Shown one piece after another: positions 44,953 through 55,317 of a stretch of DNA of 64,000 bases. Made by a program: the position numbers and the translations under genes. Location of the stretch: contig CAYHEC010000013.1 in NCBI GenBank assembly GCA_964355675.1, forward strand, positions 1 through 64,000, in the 5' to 3' direction. The notes under the pieces are model-generated. The model searched no databases. It was not told the DNA's origin and saw only the letters and a program-made list of their open reading frames with translations. The number at the start of each line of letters is the position of its first letter. The first letter of the stretch is position 1. The DNA is from CAMBDS01 sp964355675. Lineage in GTDB: Bacteria > Electryoneota > AABM5-125-24 > Hatepunaeales > Hatepunaeaceae.

Positions 44953-47900
44953 ATGACTAACTCAAAACGCTTCTTTGTTGAAGTATTGCTGCTGTCCATG
45001 ATTTTGGCAGTGCCTCTGTTTGTGCTCATGACAGGATGTGCCGTGGACACTGGCGGAATAATTGGGGTCTGTGACAGCCTCCCTCCAACAGTGGTTTCCA
45101 CCGTTCCAGTCAATGGCGCAACGGATATATCATTAGGAGTGAACGTCACTGCCACGTTCAGCGAAGAAATGGATCCGTCAACGATTACCGATGCCACAAT
45201 GCTGGTGTATTTTGGGACTGATCTAATTGCCGGGACGCAGTCCACCGACGACGCGTCTGCGACACAGATTTCAGGTACGGTAACCTACTCAGGTGTGACT
45301 GCGAGCTTCAATCCGGCAGTCGATTTAGTTCCCGATGCTGAATATACGGCTGTGATTACAACAGGCGTCAAGGACAGGGAAGGCAATTCATTAGCCAACA
45401 ACTATGTCTGGTCTTTCAGTACATTACGGACGCCTACCGTAGTATTTACTGTTCCAACAAACAGGGCTACTGATGTATTAAGAAATCAGAACATCGCGGC
45501 TGTATTCAGTGAAGCGATGGATCCGTCGACGATCACTTCTACTACAATGACCCTTAAGCAAGGAGTCGCCTTAACTCCAGTTACCGGTGTAGTGACCTAC
45601 TCAGGTGTGACCGCCGTCTTTAATCCTGCGGATAGTCTGGGTCGAAATACGTTTTATACCGCGACAATTACGACCGGCGTCAGGGACTTGTCTGGCACTT
45701 CAACGGCCAGTACTTACGTCTGGACATTTACTACGGGTTCAAACGCCGACACCACGCGACCTAATATAGTGTTTACTGTTCCGGCAAACAGGACTGTAGA
45801 TGTACCGAGGAATCAAAATATTGCCGCAGTCTTCAGTGAATATATGGATCCTTCGTCGATTACGGCAATCACGATGACACTGAAACAAGGCGTCGCTTTG
45901 ACACCGGTTACCGGCATAGTGACCTACTCCGGCGTGACGGCGACCTTCGATCCGACGGACAGTCTGGCTCAGAGTACTCTTTATACTGCCACAATTACGA
46001 CGGGAGTAAGGGATCTGGGTGGAAATTCGATAGCAAACAACTACGTATGGACCTTCACTACCGGCTTAACCGCGGACACTACGCGACCTGCCATCGTGTT
46101 TACCGTTCCGGCGAACCGCGAGACGGAGGTGTCACGGAATCAAAGTATTACCGCGATCTTTAGTGAATCAATGAATCCGTTTACGATTATTGACGCCACC
46201 ATGACTCTGCGTCAGGGATTAACTCCGGTTTTAGGCACAGTGACTTATACCGGCGTGACGGCGAGCTTCAATCCGCGAGATAGTTTGGCTCAGAATACAA
46301 CTTTTACTGCTACTATTTCGAGGAGCGTCAAAGATTTGGCGGGTAATACGATGGCGACAACCCATATATGGTCATTCACCACCGGTTTAACAGCGGACAC
46401 GACGCGGCCTAACATCGTGTTTACTGTTCCGACAAACAGGGCTGTGGATGTACCGAGGAATCAAAATATCGCCGCGATCTTCAGTGAACACATGGATCCA
46501 TTGACGATTACAAACGCTACCATGACTCTGCGTCGTGGAGCAATTCCGGTTGCTGGCATGGTGACCTACACCGGTGTTACAGCGACCTTCGATCCTCTGG
46601 ACAGTCTGGTTCAGAGTACAGTCTATACGGCGACAATAACAACCGGCGTCAAGGATCTGGCTGGTAATGCCAAGGCGACCAACTATGTTTGGACCTTCAC
46701 AACCGGCTTAACCGCGGACACCACGCGGCCAACTGTAGTGTCTACAGTTCCGGCTCATGGTGACATAGGAGTATCAAGGAATCAAAGTATTGCCGCTGTT
46801 TTCAGTGAAGCAATGGACCCGTTTACAATCACCAACGCTACTATGTCCCTGCGTCAAGGGAATACTCTGGTCTTGGGCTCGGTGACTTATACCGGTGTGA
46901 CCGCGAGCTTCAATCCGCGAGATAGTTTGGCTCAGAGTACGCTCTATACTGCGACGATAACGACCGGCGTCAGAGATCTGGCTGGTAACCACAAAGCGAC
47001 AAACTATTCATGGACGTTTACAACTGGTCTAACTGCTGACACCACGCGACCAATCGTAGCATTCACCGTTCCGGCTGACGGCGATACCGCAGTGTCAGTG
47101 AATCAAAATGTTGCGGCTGTTTTTAGTGAAGCGATGAACCCGTTGACGATCACTGACGCCACAATAACTTTGAGGGATGGATTAGATCAGGTCGAGGGCA
47201 TAGTAACCTATACTGGCGTGACTGCGACCTTCAATCCGGCGGACAGTCTGGCTCCGAATACAACTTATACAGCAACGATTGCGAGAGGAGTCAGAGATTT
47301 AGGCGGTAACGAGATGGCTGAACCCCATGTCTGGGCTTTCACCACCGGCGAGACCGCGGATATTATTTCGCCAACAGTCGTGTTCACTGTACCTGCGGCC
47401 GGAGATACGACGGTACCATTGAACCAAAATGTTGCCGCCGTATTTAGTGAAGGAATGGATCCGTTGACGATCACCGATGCCACTATGACTCTACGTCGTG
47501 GCGGGAACCCGGTCACAGGCACAGTAACCTACAACGGCGTGACAGCGAGCTTCAATCCACGAGACAGTTTAATTTCGAATACTGTTTACACTGCTACGAT
47601 TACAAGGGGAGTAAGAGACTTGGCCGGGAATGCATTGGCCGCTCGCTTCGAGTGGACATTTACAACCGGCGATACCGTCGATATAACACCGCCTTTCGTG
47701 GCGTCCACTGTTCCGACAAACAGGGCTATTCAGGTGGGGGTGAACGGAAATCTCACTGCCACGTTTAGTGAAAGAATGGCCGCCGGGACGATCACTAACC
47801 AGACAATGACTCTGCGTCACGGGAGAACTGCGGACCCTGGCCAAGTATCATACAACGGTCTGGTAGCAACCTTCAACCCGGATCGCAATTTAATTTCGGA

Positions 47901-50081
47901 TACGCTTTATACAGCCACGATTACCACCGGAGCTATGGACTTGGCTGGTAATGCAATGGCCGATCACTACGAATGGACTTTCACTACCGCAGACGTTAGC
48001 CCACCTTTTGTGGTGGCAACCGTTCCAAGGAACGGCGCTGTGGGTGTGTTGGCGAATAGTAACGTCACAGCAACTTTCAATGAAGCAATGGCGGCTGGGT
48101 CAGTTACTGCTAATGGCAGGATGACTCTACATCTGCCGGGAGGCGCGGTGGTTGCTGGCGTGGTGACTTACGACAGTGCGAGCGTGACGGCAACTCTCAA
48201 TCCAACGAACGATTTAGCTTCGGGCGTTGTCTATACGGCAACGATTTTGGCCGCAGTCACGGACTATGCCGGTAATGCTATGGCGAGAGATACGTCATGG
48301 ACATTCACAATCGCGGATAATTCGCCGCCAAGAGTAACAGCTACTGTTCCCAGAAATGGCGCGGTAGGTGTGTTGGCGAATAGTAACGTCACNNNNNNNN
48401 NNNNNNNNNNNNNNNNNNNNNNNNNNNNNNNNNNNNNNNNNNNNNNNNNNNNNNNNNNNNNNNNNNNNNNNNNNNNNNNNNNNNNNNNNNNNCAGCTACT
48501 GTTCCCAGAAATGGCGCGGTAGGTGTGTTGGCGAATAGTAACGTCACAGCAACTTTCAATGAAGCAATGGCGGCTGGGTCAGTTACTGCTAATGGCAGGA
48601 TGACTCTACATCTGCCGGGAGGCGCGGTGGTTGCTGGCGTGGTGACTTACGACAGTGCGAGCGTGACGGCGACCTTCAATCCGACGAACGATTTAGCTTC
48701 GAGTGTTGTCTATACGGCAACGATTTTGGCCGCCGTTACGGATTATGCCGGTAATGCCATGGGAAGAGACACTTCGTGGACGTTTACTTCTGCTGACGCT
48801 ACGCCGCCCCGTGTGGTAGCAACTGTCCCAAGTAATGGCGCTGTGGGTGTGTTGGCGAATAGTAACGTCACGGCAACTTTCAATGAAGCAATGGCGGCTG
48901 GGTCAGTTACTGCTAACGGCAGGATGACACTACATCTGCCGGGAGGAGCATTGGTTGCGGGTGGTGTGACCTACGACAGTGCGAGCGTGACTGCGACATT
49001 CAATCCGACCAACGATTTGGCTTCCGGAATTGTCTATACAGCGACGATATTGGCCGCCGTTACGGACTATGCCGGTAATGCTATGGCAAGAGACACATCG
49101 TGGACATTCACCACAGGGAATCCGGACAATGACGCGCCTACAGTGGTGTCAACCGTACCCGATGACGGAGCAATTCATGTGTGGGTGGGTACTAATATTA
49201 CGGCTACCTTTAGTGAACTGATGGATTCGGTCTCGATCACAGCCAACGGCACAATGACTCTGGCGGATTCGAGTGGAGATCCGGTTGCTGGTACGGTAAC
49301 CTACAATGTTGCTGACAGTACAGCGACCTTCAATCCGGATGCGGTTTTAGAGATGCTTGCCGAATATACGGCTACTATTACTCATGTCGCCGCGGATACT
49401 GCTGGCAATGAAATGGTGGCAGATACTTCGTGGAGCTTCACAACAGGAGTTGCGGGCATAAACCTTGGATCAGCGGCTACTTTCGCCATACTGGCTGGTA
49501 CGCCAAGCATTACCAACACTGGTGGTTCGATAGTCACCGGTAATGTTGGCATTAGTCCGGCTGAATCAGTGATCGGATTCCCGCCGGGAGAGATTCGTGA
49601 AGGGGCAATTTTTACGGGGCAAGATCAGGAAGTGATTCAAGCCAAAATCGACTTGGAAGCGGCCTATGAGGAAGCTCTTAATCGAAACAACGCACCTATC
49701 GCCAGAAATGGCAATATTGGTGGGCAAACCCTTCCTCCCGGCCTTTATGTAGCTGACGCCACGCTTTCGATTGCCGACCATCAGACACTCGTACTTGACG
49801 GAGAAGGCGATGAAAATGCCGTGTGGGTATTCAAGATCGGATCATCTCTGACGACAATTGACGCAAGCGAGGTCCATTTGATTAACGGCGCACATGCAAG
49901 GAATATCTTTTGGAGATGCGCTGAAGCCGCAACGCTTGGAGTGGGCTCGCACTTCGAAGGAACCATCATGTCAGATGCAACTATCTCGCTCCTTACCGGG
50001 GCGACGTTGAATGGCCGGGCATTGGCGTTTACAGCCGCGGTTACTTTGGATGCAAACACCGTCACCTTGCCCGCTGAATAG
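44953..50081 (+). CDS. Giant lipoprotein: tandem Ig-like (Big_5) repeats plus C-terminal DUF3494 ice-binding-like domain
   Basis: The reading frame is interrupted only by the N gap at 48393-48492. Sequence on both sides of the gap shares an exact 55-base overlap; merging it gives one frame of 1657 aa. The start has a lipoprotein signal (FVLMTGC). About 13 Ig-like units of roughly 105 residues follow, with the pattern ATFSEAMDP..T...T...VTY.GVTATFNP...L...T.YTATITTGV.D.AGN. The last 200 residues are a DUF3494 domain (NLGSAATFAILAG ... GNVGISPAES ... LPPGLYVADATLSI ... NAVWVFKIGSSL ... ARNIFWRCAEAATLG). Likely anchored in a membrane and reaching outward; some DUF3494 domains bind ice, others act as adhesins. 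No sorting tail. The true repeat number may be higher. Confidence 0.88.
48393..48492. other. Assembly gap of 100 N
   Basis: Exactly 100 undetermined bases. 48338-48392 and 48493-48547 are identical, so the contig ends overlap by 55 bases. The gap length is a placeholder. Confidence 0.97.
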
Positions 50082-50129
50082 GCATTCGTTCGGTTCAGAA
50101 CTGGATTTCGCTTAACTCCCTGCATGAGA

Positions 50130-50161
50130 AGGCCAGCGAGAGGTAAATCTTTCGCTGGCCT
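50130..50161 (+). terminator. Terminator-like hairpin
   Basis: Perfect 10-base arms (AGGCCAGCGA / TCGCTGGCCT), enclosed by CCCTGC/GCAGGG, 49 bases after the lipoprotein stop. It lacks a clear T-run. Confidence 0.6.
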
Positions 50162-50203
50162 CGGCAGGGCACGAACTTACACTACTTTTTCAATGAGGTT
50201 GCC

Positions 50204-52195
50204 ATGTTGCAACAAAATACGGTAATCAGCAGATTAATTCTGATCTCGCTATTTCTTGTTTCTATTCCGGCTACAATGCTCGCACAGGACATTCGTCCAC
50301 AGCCAAAATGGTGGTTCGGTGGAGCCGCTGGTGCGAATTTCAACGGATACAACGGTACAACTCAAATCCTGAATGATAGTATAACTACTCCAAATCCATT
50401 TCATAGGGGTTCAGGAGTGGGACCCTACTTGACGTTCGGAGTAGAGTATCGACCGAACAAAGATTGGGGCGGTATGCTCTACGTGGGATTCGATGATCGG
50501 AACGGTAAATGGAAGGACATCGTTTCACCGTGCGGCGATCCCATGAAGTTATCAACCACACTCAGCTACATCACTATTGAACCAAGCTTAAGATTCGCCC
50601 CGGTAAGAGGCCGTTTCTACCTGTTCCTTGGGCCGCGTATAGGCATCAGCCCCTCCAGAAGTTTCACCTATGAGGAGGGAGTCCATCTGGATACGTCAGC
50701 CGAATTCAGCAGTGTTCATCCGGTGGTTGTCTCCGCGCAAGTCGGGATGGGTTATGATTTCCATCTCTCTAAGGAGACTGACCCAACGCAAGTCGATCTT
50801 TCGCCATTCATCTCGTTTCACCCCTATTTCGGTCAGCATCCACGGTCGATCGAGAATTGGGCGGTGACCACAGTCCGGGCAGGAGTTATCCTTAAAATTG
50901 GCAAGGGACGTGTTGGCAAGCGGATTGTGGAGCGGACTCCCGCGGCAGTAATCGAAGGCGATGTCGAGTTTGCTGTTCGAGCGCCAAAGATAGTGCCTCT
51001 CAAGCGCCGGGTACGGGAATCGTTCCCCCTTCGCAATTATGTCTTTTTCGATGAAGGATCGACGGAAATCCCAAATCGATACGTAAAACTGTCGAAATCC
51101 CAAGCTGTAAACTTCAAGGAAGAGCAATTACAGCAAGTCCAGCCGGAAAACATGACTGGCCGCTCACTTCGACAGATGACTGTCTATTATAACGTGCTGA
51201 ATATCGTCGGTGATCGCATGAAGCGAAGCCCCGGAACGACCATCTCGTTAAGCGGAGCTTCAGATAAAGGCGCGGTACATGGCAAGGCAAGGGCGGAAAC
51301 GATAAAGAAGTATCTCGTGGACGTATATGGTATCGATAGTTCACGAATAACGACCGAAGGTCGGATCAAGCCACGTATGCCATCCGAACAGCCGGGCGCT
51401 ACACTTGATATAGCTCTCCTTCGTGAAGGAGATAGTCGCGTAGATATCGAGAGCACTTCGCCTGAATTGTTAGTAGAAACCAAGCGCTCCTTGATCGATG
51501 TCTTGACAATCCAGGTCGGAGGCGCTCCGCACTATATGCTGAAACCGGTGCAAATTGTTGCAGTGGCGGAAGATCCTCTCGAAGGCCATGTTATAATAGA
51601 TGTGGCTGGAGCTTCTGAAGTGTTCAGCTCGTGGGCGGTTGAATTTACAGACGAACAAGGTAAGATGCAACGATTTGGCCCTTACGATCAAGAGCGTCAG
51701 ACCATTTCAGGAAACATCATCCTTGGCGATCGTCCTCAAGGTGATTTCAAGGTCGTGATGATTGGTCAAACGAAGGGTGGAAAAGTTGTACGGAAAGAAA
51801 GTAAAGTCCATCTGGTCCGCCGAGACGAACCGAAGGAAGAAGCTGTTCGTTACAGCATTCTCTTCGATTTCGACAAATCAACGACCGTAGCGACCTACGA
51901 GAATTTCCTCACCGACGTTGTTACACCGCTCATTCCCGCAAACAGCACCGTTGTTATCCATGGTCATACGGATATCATCGGCGAGGAAGAGTATAACGCT
52001 ATCCTTGCCTACAAGCGAGCTGAAAGCACCCAGGAGATCATCGAGCGGGCGTTGGTAAAAGCTGGCACGAAAAATGTCACCTTTGAAACCCTCGATTTCG
52101 GCGAGGATGTTATCTACGCTCCGTTCGATAACAAATATCCCGAAGAGCGGTTCTACAATCGAACGGTCATCATCGATATCGTTCCGGATAAGTAA
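50204..52195 (+). CDS. OmpA-family outer-membrane protein
   Basis: 663 aa. A signal peptide (ILISLFLVSIPATMLAQ) is followed by an about 200-residue outer-membrane beta-barrel (WWFGGAAGANFNGYNG ... FYLFLGPRIGISP ... VTTVRAGVILKIG). A middle part has a degenerate OmpA-like unit (TTISLSGASDKGAVHGKARA ... YGIDSSRITTEGR) and an Ig-like linker. The C-terminal OmpA domain binds peptidoglycan (VVIHGHTDIIGEEEYNAILA then YKRAESTQEII). The ATG has GAGG upstream. It lies between the Ig-repeat lipoprotein and a hypothetical gene and has its own downstream hairpin. Possibly anchors the surface layer to the wall. Confidence 0.88.
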   Translation: MLQQNTVISRLILISLFLVSIPATMLAQDIRPQPKWWFGGAAGANFNGYNGTTQILNDSITTPNPFHRGSGVGPYLTFGVEYRPNKDWGGMLYVGFDDRNGKWKDIVSPCGDPMKLSTTLSYITIEPSLRFAPVRGRFYLFLGPRIGISPSRSFTYEEGVHLDTSAEFSSVHPVVVSAQVGMGYDFHLSKETDPTQVDLSPFISFHPYFGQHPRSIENWAVTTVRAGVILKIGKGRVGKRIVERTPAAVIEGDVEFAVRAPKIVPLKRRVRESFPLRNYVFFDEGSTEIPNRYVKLSKSQAVNFKEEQLQQVQPENMTGRSLRQMTVYYNVLNIVGDRMKRSPGTTISLSGASDKGAVHGKARAETIKKYLVDVYGIDSSRITTEGRIKPRMPSEQPGATLDIALLREGDSRVDIESTSPELLVETKRSLIDVLTIQVGGAPHYMLKPVQIVAVAEDPLEGHVIIDVAGASEVFSSWAVEFTDEQGKMQRFGPYDQERQTISGNIILGDRPQGDFKVVMIGQTKGGKVVRKESKVHLVRRDEPKEEAVRYSILFDFDKSTTVATYENFLTDVVTPLIPANSTVVIHGHTDIIGEEEYNAILAYKRAESTQEIIERALVKAGTKNVTFETLDFGEDVIYAPFDNKYPEERFYNRTVIIDIVPDK

Positions 52196-52258
52196 GATCG
52201 ATGACAGCAAATAAAAGCGCGGCAGAAACTCCTGAAAGGTCATGACGCGCAATAGACG

Positions 52259-52285
52259 AGGGGCTGGCTTTTACGGTCAGCCCCT
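52259..52285 (+). terminator. Terminator of the OmpA gene
   Basis: AGGGGCTG / CAGCCCCT arms around an 11-base loop, followed by TGTTGCTGTT, 64 bases after the stop. Confidence 0.7.
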
Positions 52286-52328
52286 TGTTGCTGTTAGTGA
52301 CTTTCGAGTCCTGGAGGGCGGACTTTTA

Positions 52329-52492
52329 GAGTTCGTTGATTTATTCGTTCGAGTAGAGATTTGATCCTCTTGGAGGGGGGGCTTCAGCCCCCCCTAAAGG
52401 ACGATCAAGCACAAACAAGGGCGGGCTGAAGCCCCCCCTCCAAGAGAATCTTGTCCGAATTGGCGTCTCAAGCGAATAAATCAACGAACTCT
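52329..52492. mobile_element. Small inverted-repeat (MITE-like) element
   Basis: About 164 bases. The ends are imperfect inverted repeats of about 24 bases (GAGTTCGTTGATTTATTCG on the left; its complement on the right). Inside are further inverted stems (CTCTTGGAGGGGGG / CCCCCCCTCCAAGAG) and GC-rich palindromes. The right arm recurs at 1-53. It has no coding capacity, so any movement would depend on an enzyme elsewhere. Directly left is GGAGGGCGGAC, a piece of the palindrome family. Confidence 0.65.
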
Positions 52493-52676
52493 TTTAGTCT
52501 GCCCTTACTCCGCGTAGGATAAGCGTCTCGCTTGTCTGTCATATTGAGTCAACCGGGACGGTTAACCTACGCGATCATCTTATTCATGGCACTCCAAGCT
52601 ACGGTGAAGTGGCGGACGAGGGCGTCCGCCTGGACTCCTTAAGCCTTTTGGCAAACTTTAAAAACGAGACATTCCC
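52493..52676. other. Intergenic region
   Basis: Spacer between the MITE-like element and the next gene. It contains AGCGTCTCGCTTGTCTGTC, related to the GACAGGCGTCCCTG palindromes. Otherwise nothing seen. Confidence 0.4.
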
Positions 52677-53138
52677 ATGTCAAACCAAATATTTCTGTCC
52701 GCCGAATCGATCCACAAGTACTTCGACCGCTTCGGGATTGAAGAAACAGTCGAATTGCCGGTGATCGGGAAGGTTGTGATCTCTGCAAAAGAGATCTGTT
52801 TCCAGTCTGACCGGCTCAGCCTGCCGATTCATCACAAGATTATGCTTGTTCCGGACTTTGAAATTGCATTCGAGAAGTTCGAATGCAATGGAACCAAGCT
52901 GTCTTTCGAGATTGGCCGGGTTGGAATCATCCCTGGATTCGGCATCGAGCTATTATGTGAAGCTCTTGCAGGAATCATCAACAAAAAGCTCGGCGGATCC
53001 AGAGTCAAACTCGAGGGAAACCGGTTATTCGTAGAGCTAACAGACATTCTATCGGATAAATTGCACGACATCCGGATTACCGAACTCAAGATAATAGCGG
53101 GAAATGAGGCTGGCATTCGGTTTGGATTTGAGTTTTAA
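52677..53138 (+). CDS. Protein of unknown function
   Basis: 153 aa, no signal peptide or membrane helix. The sequence alternates short hydrophobic strands and charged turns (VELPVIGKVVISAKEICFQS; LELTDILSDKL-like end; IRITELKIIAGNEAGIRFGF), suggesting a beta-sandwich, perhaps lipid-binding, but I do not recognise the family. Standard ATG, weak ribosome-binding site. It lies between the OmpA gene and the first TetR gene on the same strand. Confidence 0.7.
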   Translation: MSNQIFLSAESIHKYFDRFGIEETVELPVIGKVVISAKEICFQSDRLSLPIHHKIMLVPDFEIAFEKFECNGTKLSFEIGRVGIIPGFGIELLCEALAGIINKKLGGSRVKLEGNRLFVELTDILSDKLHDIRITELKIIAGNEAGIRFGFEF

Positions 53139-53192
53139 TTGTTTGTCAATCATTAAACAGTGCCAAGACAATGCGCAAACCCGTTTTTGAGC

Positions 53193-53207
53193 TATATTGT
53201 CAATTGA
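53193..53207 (+). promoter_or_regulatory. Operator-like site upstream of the first TetR gene
   Basis: TATATTGTCAATTGA, identical to the core at 44693 and 54273, lies 117 bases before the TetR start. Here the TTGCAT -35 match and the downstream part of the block are not kept. Confidence 0.55.
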
Positions 53208-53230
53208 TGGCCAGACTGAATGACCTTAAA

Positions 53231-53275
53231 GGGCGATGGCAAGCATCGCCCGTACAGGCGAACCTTGTGTTCGCC
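53231..53275. repeat. Two adjacent small palindromes
   Basis: GGGCGAT/ATCGCCC (53231-53251) and GGCGAAC/GTTCGCC (53257-53275), joined by GTACA. They lie between the operator-like site and the TetR start. Confidence 0.75.
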
Positions 53276-53324
53276 TTGACCGAGCCTGCGCACTGCAAAC
53301 TATTATCATAAAAAGTAATCTTCT

Positions 53325-54017
53325 ATGCCGATAATTCCTGAGAATGCCATTGAAGTCGCACTGGAAAATTTAGCGTCAGATCCGAGAATTCCACCGGACA
53401 AAAATACTCCCCGGGGACAAATTTTCATAGCGGCTACCAAGTTGTTTGCTGAATTCGGTTACCAAGGAACGAACACTCGCGCCATTGCCAGTAACGCAGG
53501 CGTCAAGCAGGTCATGGTTCATTACTATTTCGGCAGTAAAGAACAGCTTTATGAAACAGTACTGAAGTATGAATGCATAAATATGTTGGCGGTAATATTT
53601 GAGGCAAACAACAACAGTAAGTCGAGTGCAGAGATGCTGATTGATTCGCCTATCCGGCTGATGACGGTGTTGCATGACAATCCGCAATGGGCGTCTTTAC
53701 TGCGCCGTGAGATAGCAGACGGGGCTGTTCACCTCAAGCGCGCACTGAAGGGTGTAAACGAACTCGGTCCGCTTGGGGCGGGATTATATTTTAATGATGT
53801 TTATAATGAGGCAGTACGTGAGGGCAAGGTTGTCGATCTACCGGTCGAAGCGGTTCGGGAATGTCTGCTTGCTATTGGGTACAGCGCCATTTATCTGGCT
53901 CCTCTGATCTCGATGATCAATGAACGTGACTTTCAGAATGAGACAGTCTGGGAAGAATGGAAACTCACGTTGAGCACAATTCTGAAGAGAGGTCTGTTGA
54001 TTAGTCCGACGGCTTAG
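53325..54017 (+). CDS. TetR-family transcriptional regulator (paralog 1)
   Basis: 230 aa. The N-terminal TetR helix-turn-helix reads ATKLFAEFGYQGTNTRAIAS then NAGVKQVMVHYYFGSKEQLY. The C-terminal ligand domain (PIRLMTVLHDNPQWASLLRR; AVRECLLAIGYSAIYLAPLI) is close to that of the TetR protein 360 bases downstream, so the pair is a tandem duplication. An operator-like TATATTGTCAATTGA lies upstream, suggesting autoregulation. The ligand is unknown. The start ATG has no strong ribosome-binding site. Confidence 0.92.
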   Translation: MPIIPENAIEVALENLASDPRIPPDKNTPRGQIFIAATKLFAEFGYQGTNTRAIASNAGVKQVMVHYYFGSKEQLYETVLKYECINMLAVIFEANNNSKSSAEMLIDSPIRLMTVLHDNPQWASLLRREIADGAVHLKRALKGVNELGPLGAGLYFNDVYNEAVREGKVVDLPVEAVRECLLAIGYSAIYLAPLISMINERDFQNETVWEEWKLTLSTILKRGLLISPTA

Positions 54018-54038
54018 TAATAAGTTGAGAGCGTTTGC

Positions 54039-54068
54039 TGGTGAGGCGGACAGCTGTCCGCCTCACCA
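54039..54068. repeat. Perfect 30-base palindrome
   Basis: Arms TGGTGAGGCGGACAG / CTGTCCGCCTCACCA with no loop, 21 bases after the first TetR stop. Confidence 0.9.
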
Positions 54069-54093
54069 ACGCAATGATTTATGGATTTATTGG

Positions 54094-54113
54094 ATACCGG
54101 CTTTCGCCGGTAT
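54094..54113. repeat. ATACCGG-CTTTCG-CCGGTAT palindrome
   Basis: Second copy of the 34244 palindrome. The third stem base differs (A instead of T) and its partner is changed to match. Confidence 0.85.
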
Positions 54114-54145
54114 GAGAACAACCTAAGCAACTGAACGAATGCCTT

Positions 54146-54188
54146 AACAACAGAACCCCTGCATCACCGATGCGGGGGTTCTGTTGTT
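54146..54188 (+). terminator. Strong terminator after the first TetR gene
   Basis: 20-base arms with one G-T pair around an ACC loop, followed by TAGAAG. It insulates the two TetR genes, so the second depends on its own promoter at 54251. Confidence 0.8.
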
Positions 54189-54250
54189 TAGAAGACGCGG
54201 CAACTGTTTGTTGAGTTTATAAAAAAACTGAGAAATAGTTCAATATTTGT

Positions 54251-54332
54251 TTGCATTATTGATATACAATGCTATATTGTCAATTGACATAGGCGTATGA
54301 ATACGGCATACGACATTGGCGATTGACAATAA
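54251..54332 (+). promoter_or_regulatory. Promoter/operator block of the second TetR gene
   Basis: TTGCAT (54251-54256), 16 bases, TATATT (54273-54278), overlapping TATATTGTCAATTGACAT. Further inverted GATTGACAAT (54321-54330) pairs with ATTGTCAATTG at 54276, making a larger dyad. The arrangement is the same as at 44671. Confidence 0.7.
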
Positions 54333-54375
54333 GTATTGCAATGATCGCAAATCAGTTTTGAACTCAAGGAGCCCC

Positions 54376-55152
54376 ATGTCCACTACTTTGGTCGCCGATC
54401 CGGCAACTCTGATCGATCCAATCACTCTGATAGATGTTGCAGAAACAATAAATATCCTTTCACTTCCTGTGGTGCATCAGGAACTGTCAGATGAGATACC
54501 CAAAGCGCCCGACATGGCTACGCCCCGCGGCCAGATCTTCGCCGCCGCAACCCGGTTATTTGCCGCGTCCGGCTTCAAGGGAACGAATACTCGCGCCATA
54601 GCCAAAGAGGCTGGCGTCAAACAAGTCATGATTCATTACTATTTCGGCAGTAAGGAGCTTCTCTACGAAGCGGTCTTGAAGTATGAAGGCATGATGATGA
54701 TTGCGGTTATTTTCGGGGAGAACCCCGAGAATAAGTCTCCTGAAGAGATGCTGATAGATTCGCCGATCCGGCTGATGACTGTGTTGCATGACAATCCCCT
54801 CTGGGCGGCGTTGCTGAGATTCGAAATAGCCGATGGGGCTGTTCATTTAAGGCATGCCTTACGTGGCGTCACGGAATATGGTCCACTCGGAGCCAATCAA
54901 CATTTTCATAACGCATATCTGGCGGCGGTCAAGGCTGGAACCGCGGTAAATCTTCCTATCGAAGCGGTGCGGGAATGTTTGTTAGCTATTGGTTACAGCG
55001 CGATCTATCTGGCTCCCTTGATAGCGATGATCAACGAACGGGATTTCCATGATGAGGTAGTTTGGGAAGAGTGGAAACTGACCCTTAGCACGATTCTCAA
55101 GAAGGGATTGCTGGTTTCGGAGCCGCACACGTTAGCCATGCCTGTTAAGTAA
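54376..55152 (+). CDS. TetR-family transcriptional regulator (paralog 2)
   Basis: 258 aa from the ATG at 54376, which has AAGGAG upstream; the longer frame (54316) starts inside the operator block. It has an about 50-residue N-terminal extension before the TetR domain (TRLFAASGFKGTNTRAIAKE then AGVKQVMIHYYFGSKELLY). The C-terminal domain is nearly the same as paralog 1 (SPIRLMTVLHDNPLWAALLR; PLGANQHFHNAYLAAVKAG). Likely controls, or is controlled through, the TTGTCAATTGACA sites. The OmpA/TSP3 gene follows. Confidence 0.92.
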   Translation: MSTTLVADPATLIDPITLIDVAETINILSLPVVHQELSDEIPKAPDMATPRGQIFAAATRLFAASGFKGTNTRAIAKEAGVKQVMIHYYFGSKELLYEAVLKYEGMMMIAVIFGENPENKSPEEMLIDSPIRLMTVLHDNPLWAALLRFEIADGAVHLRHALRGVTEYGPLGANQHFHNAYLAAVKAGTAVNLPIEAVRECLLAIGYSAIYLAPLIAMINERDFHDEVVWEEWKLTLSTILKKGLLVSEPHTLAMPVK

Positions 55153-55317
55153 GCAAATTCTAATCAATAATATCCTTCCAGGTTGAGTTGGATACTTCTA
55201 AATAATATTTCAACCATTATTCCTTACTGTCCTCATCAGATTGTGAGGAGCTTGAAATTCTAACGAGTGAGTTCAGCTGGCACAACGCTATTGCGAGCTC
55301 ACCAAAAGGAGAATGAG

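Noticed and set aside
48525..50081. Separate gene starting after the N gap
   Set aside because: The ATG-like start is an internal codon of the Ig repeat; merging the 55-base overlap continues the upstream frame.
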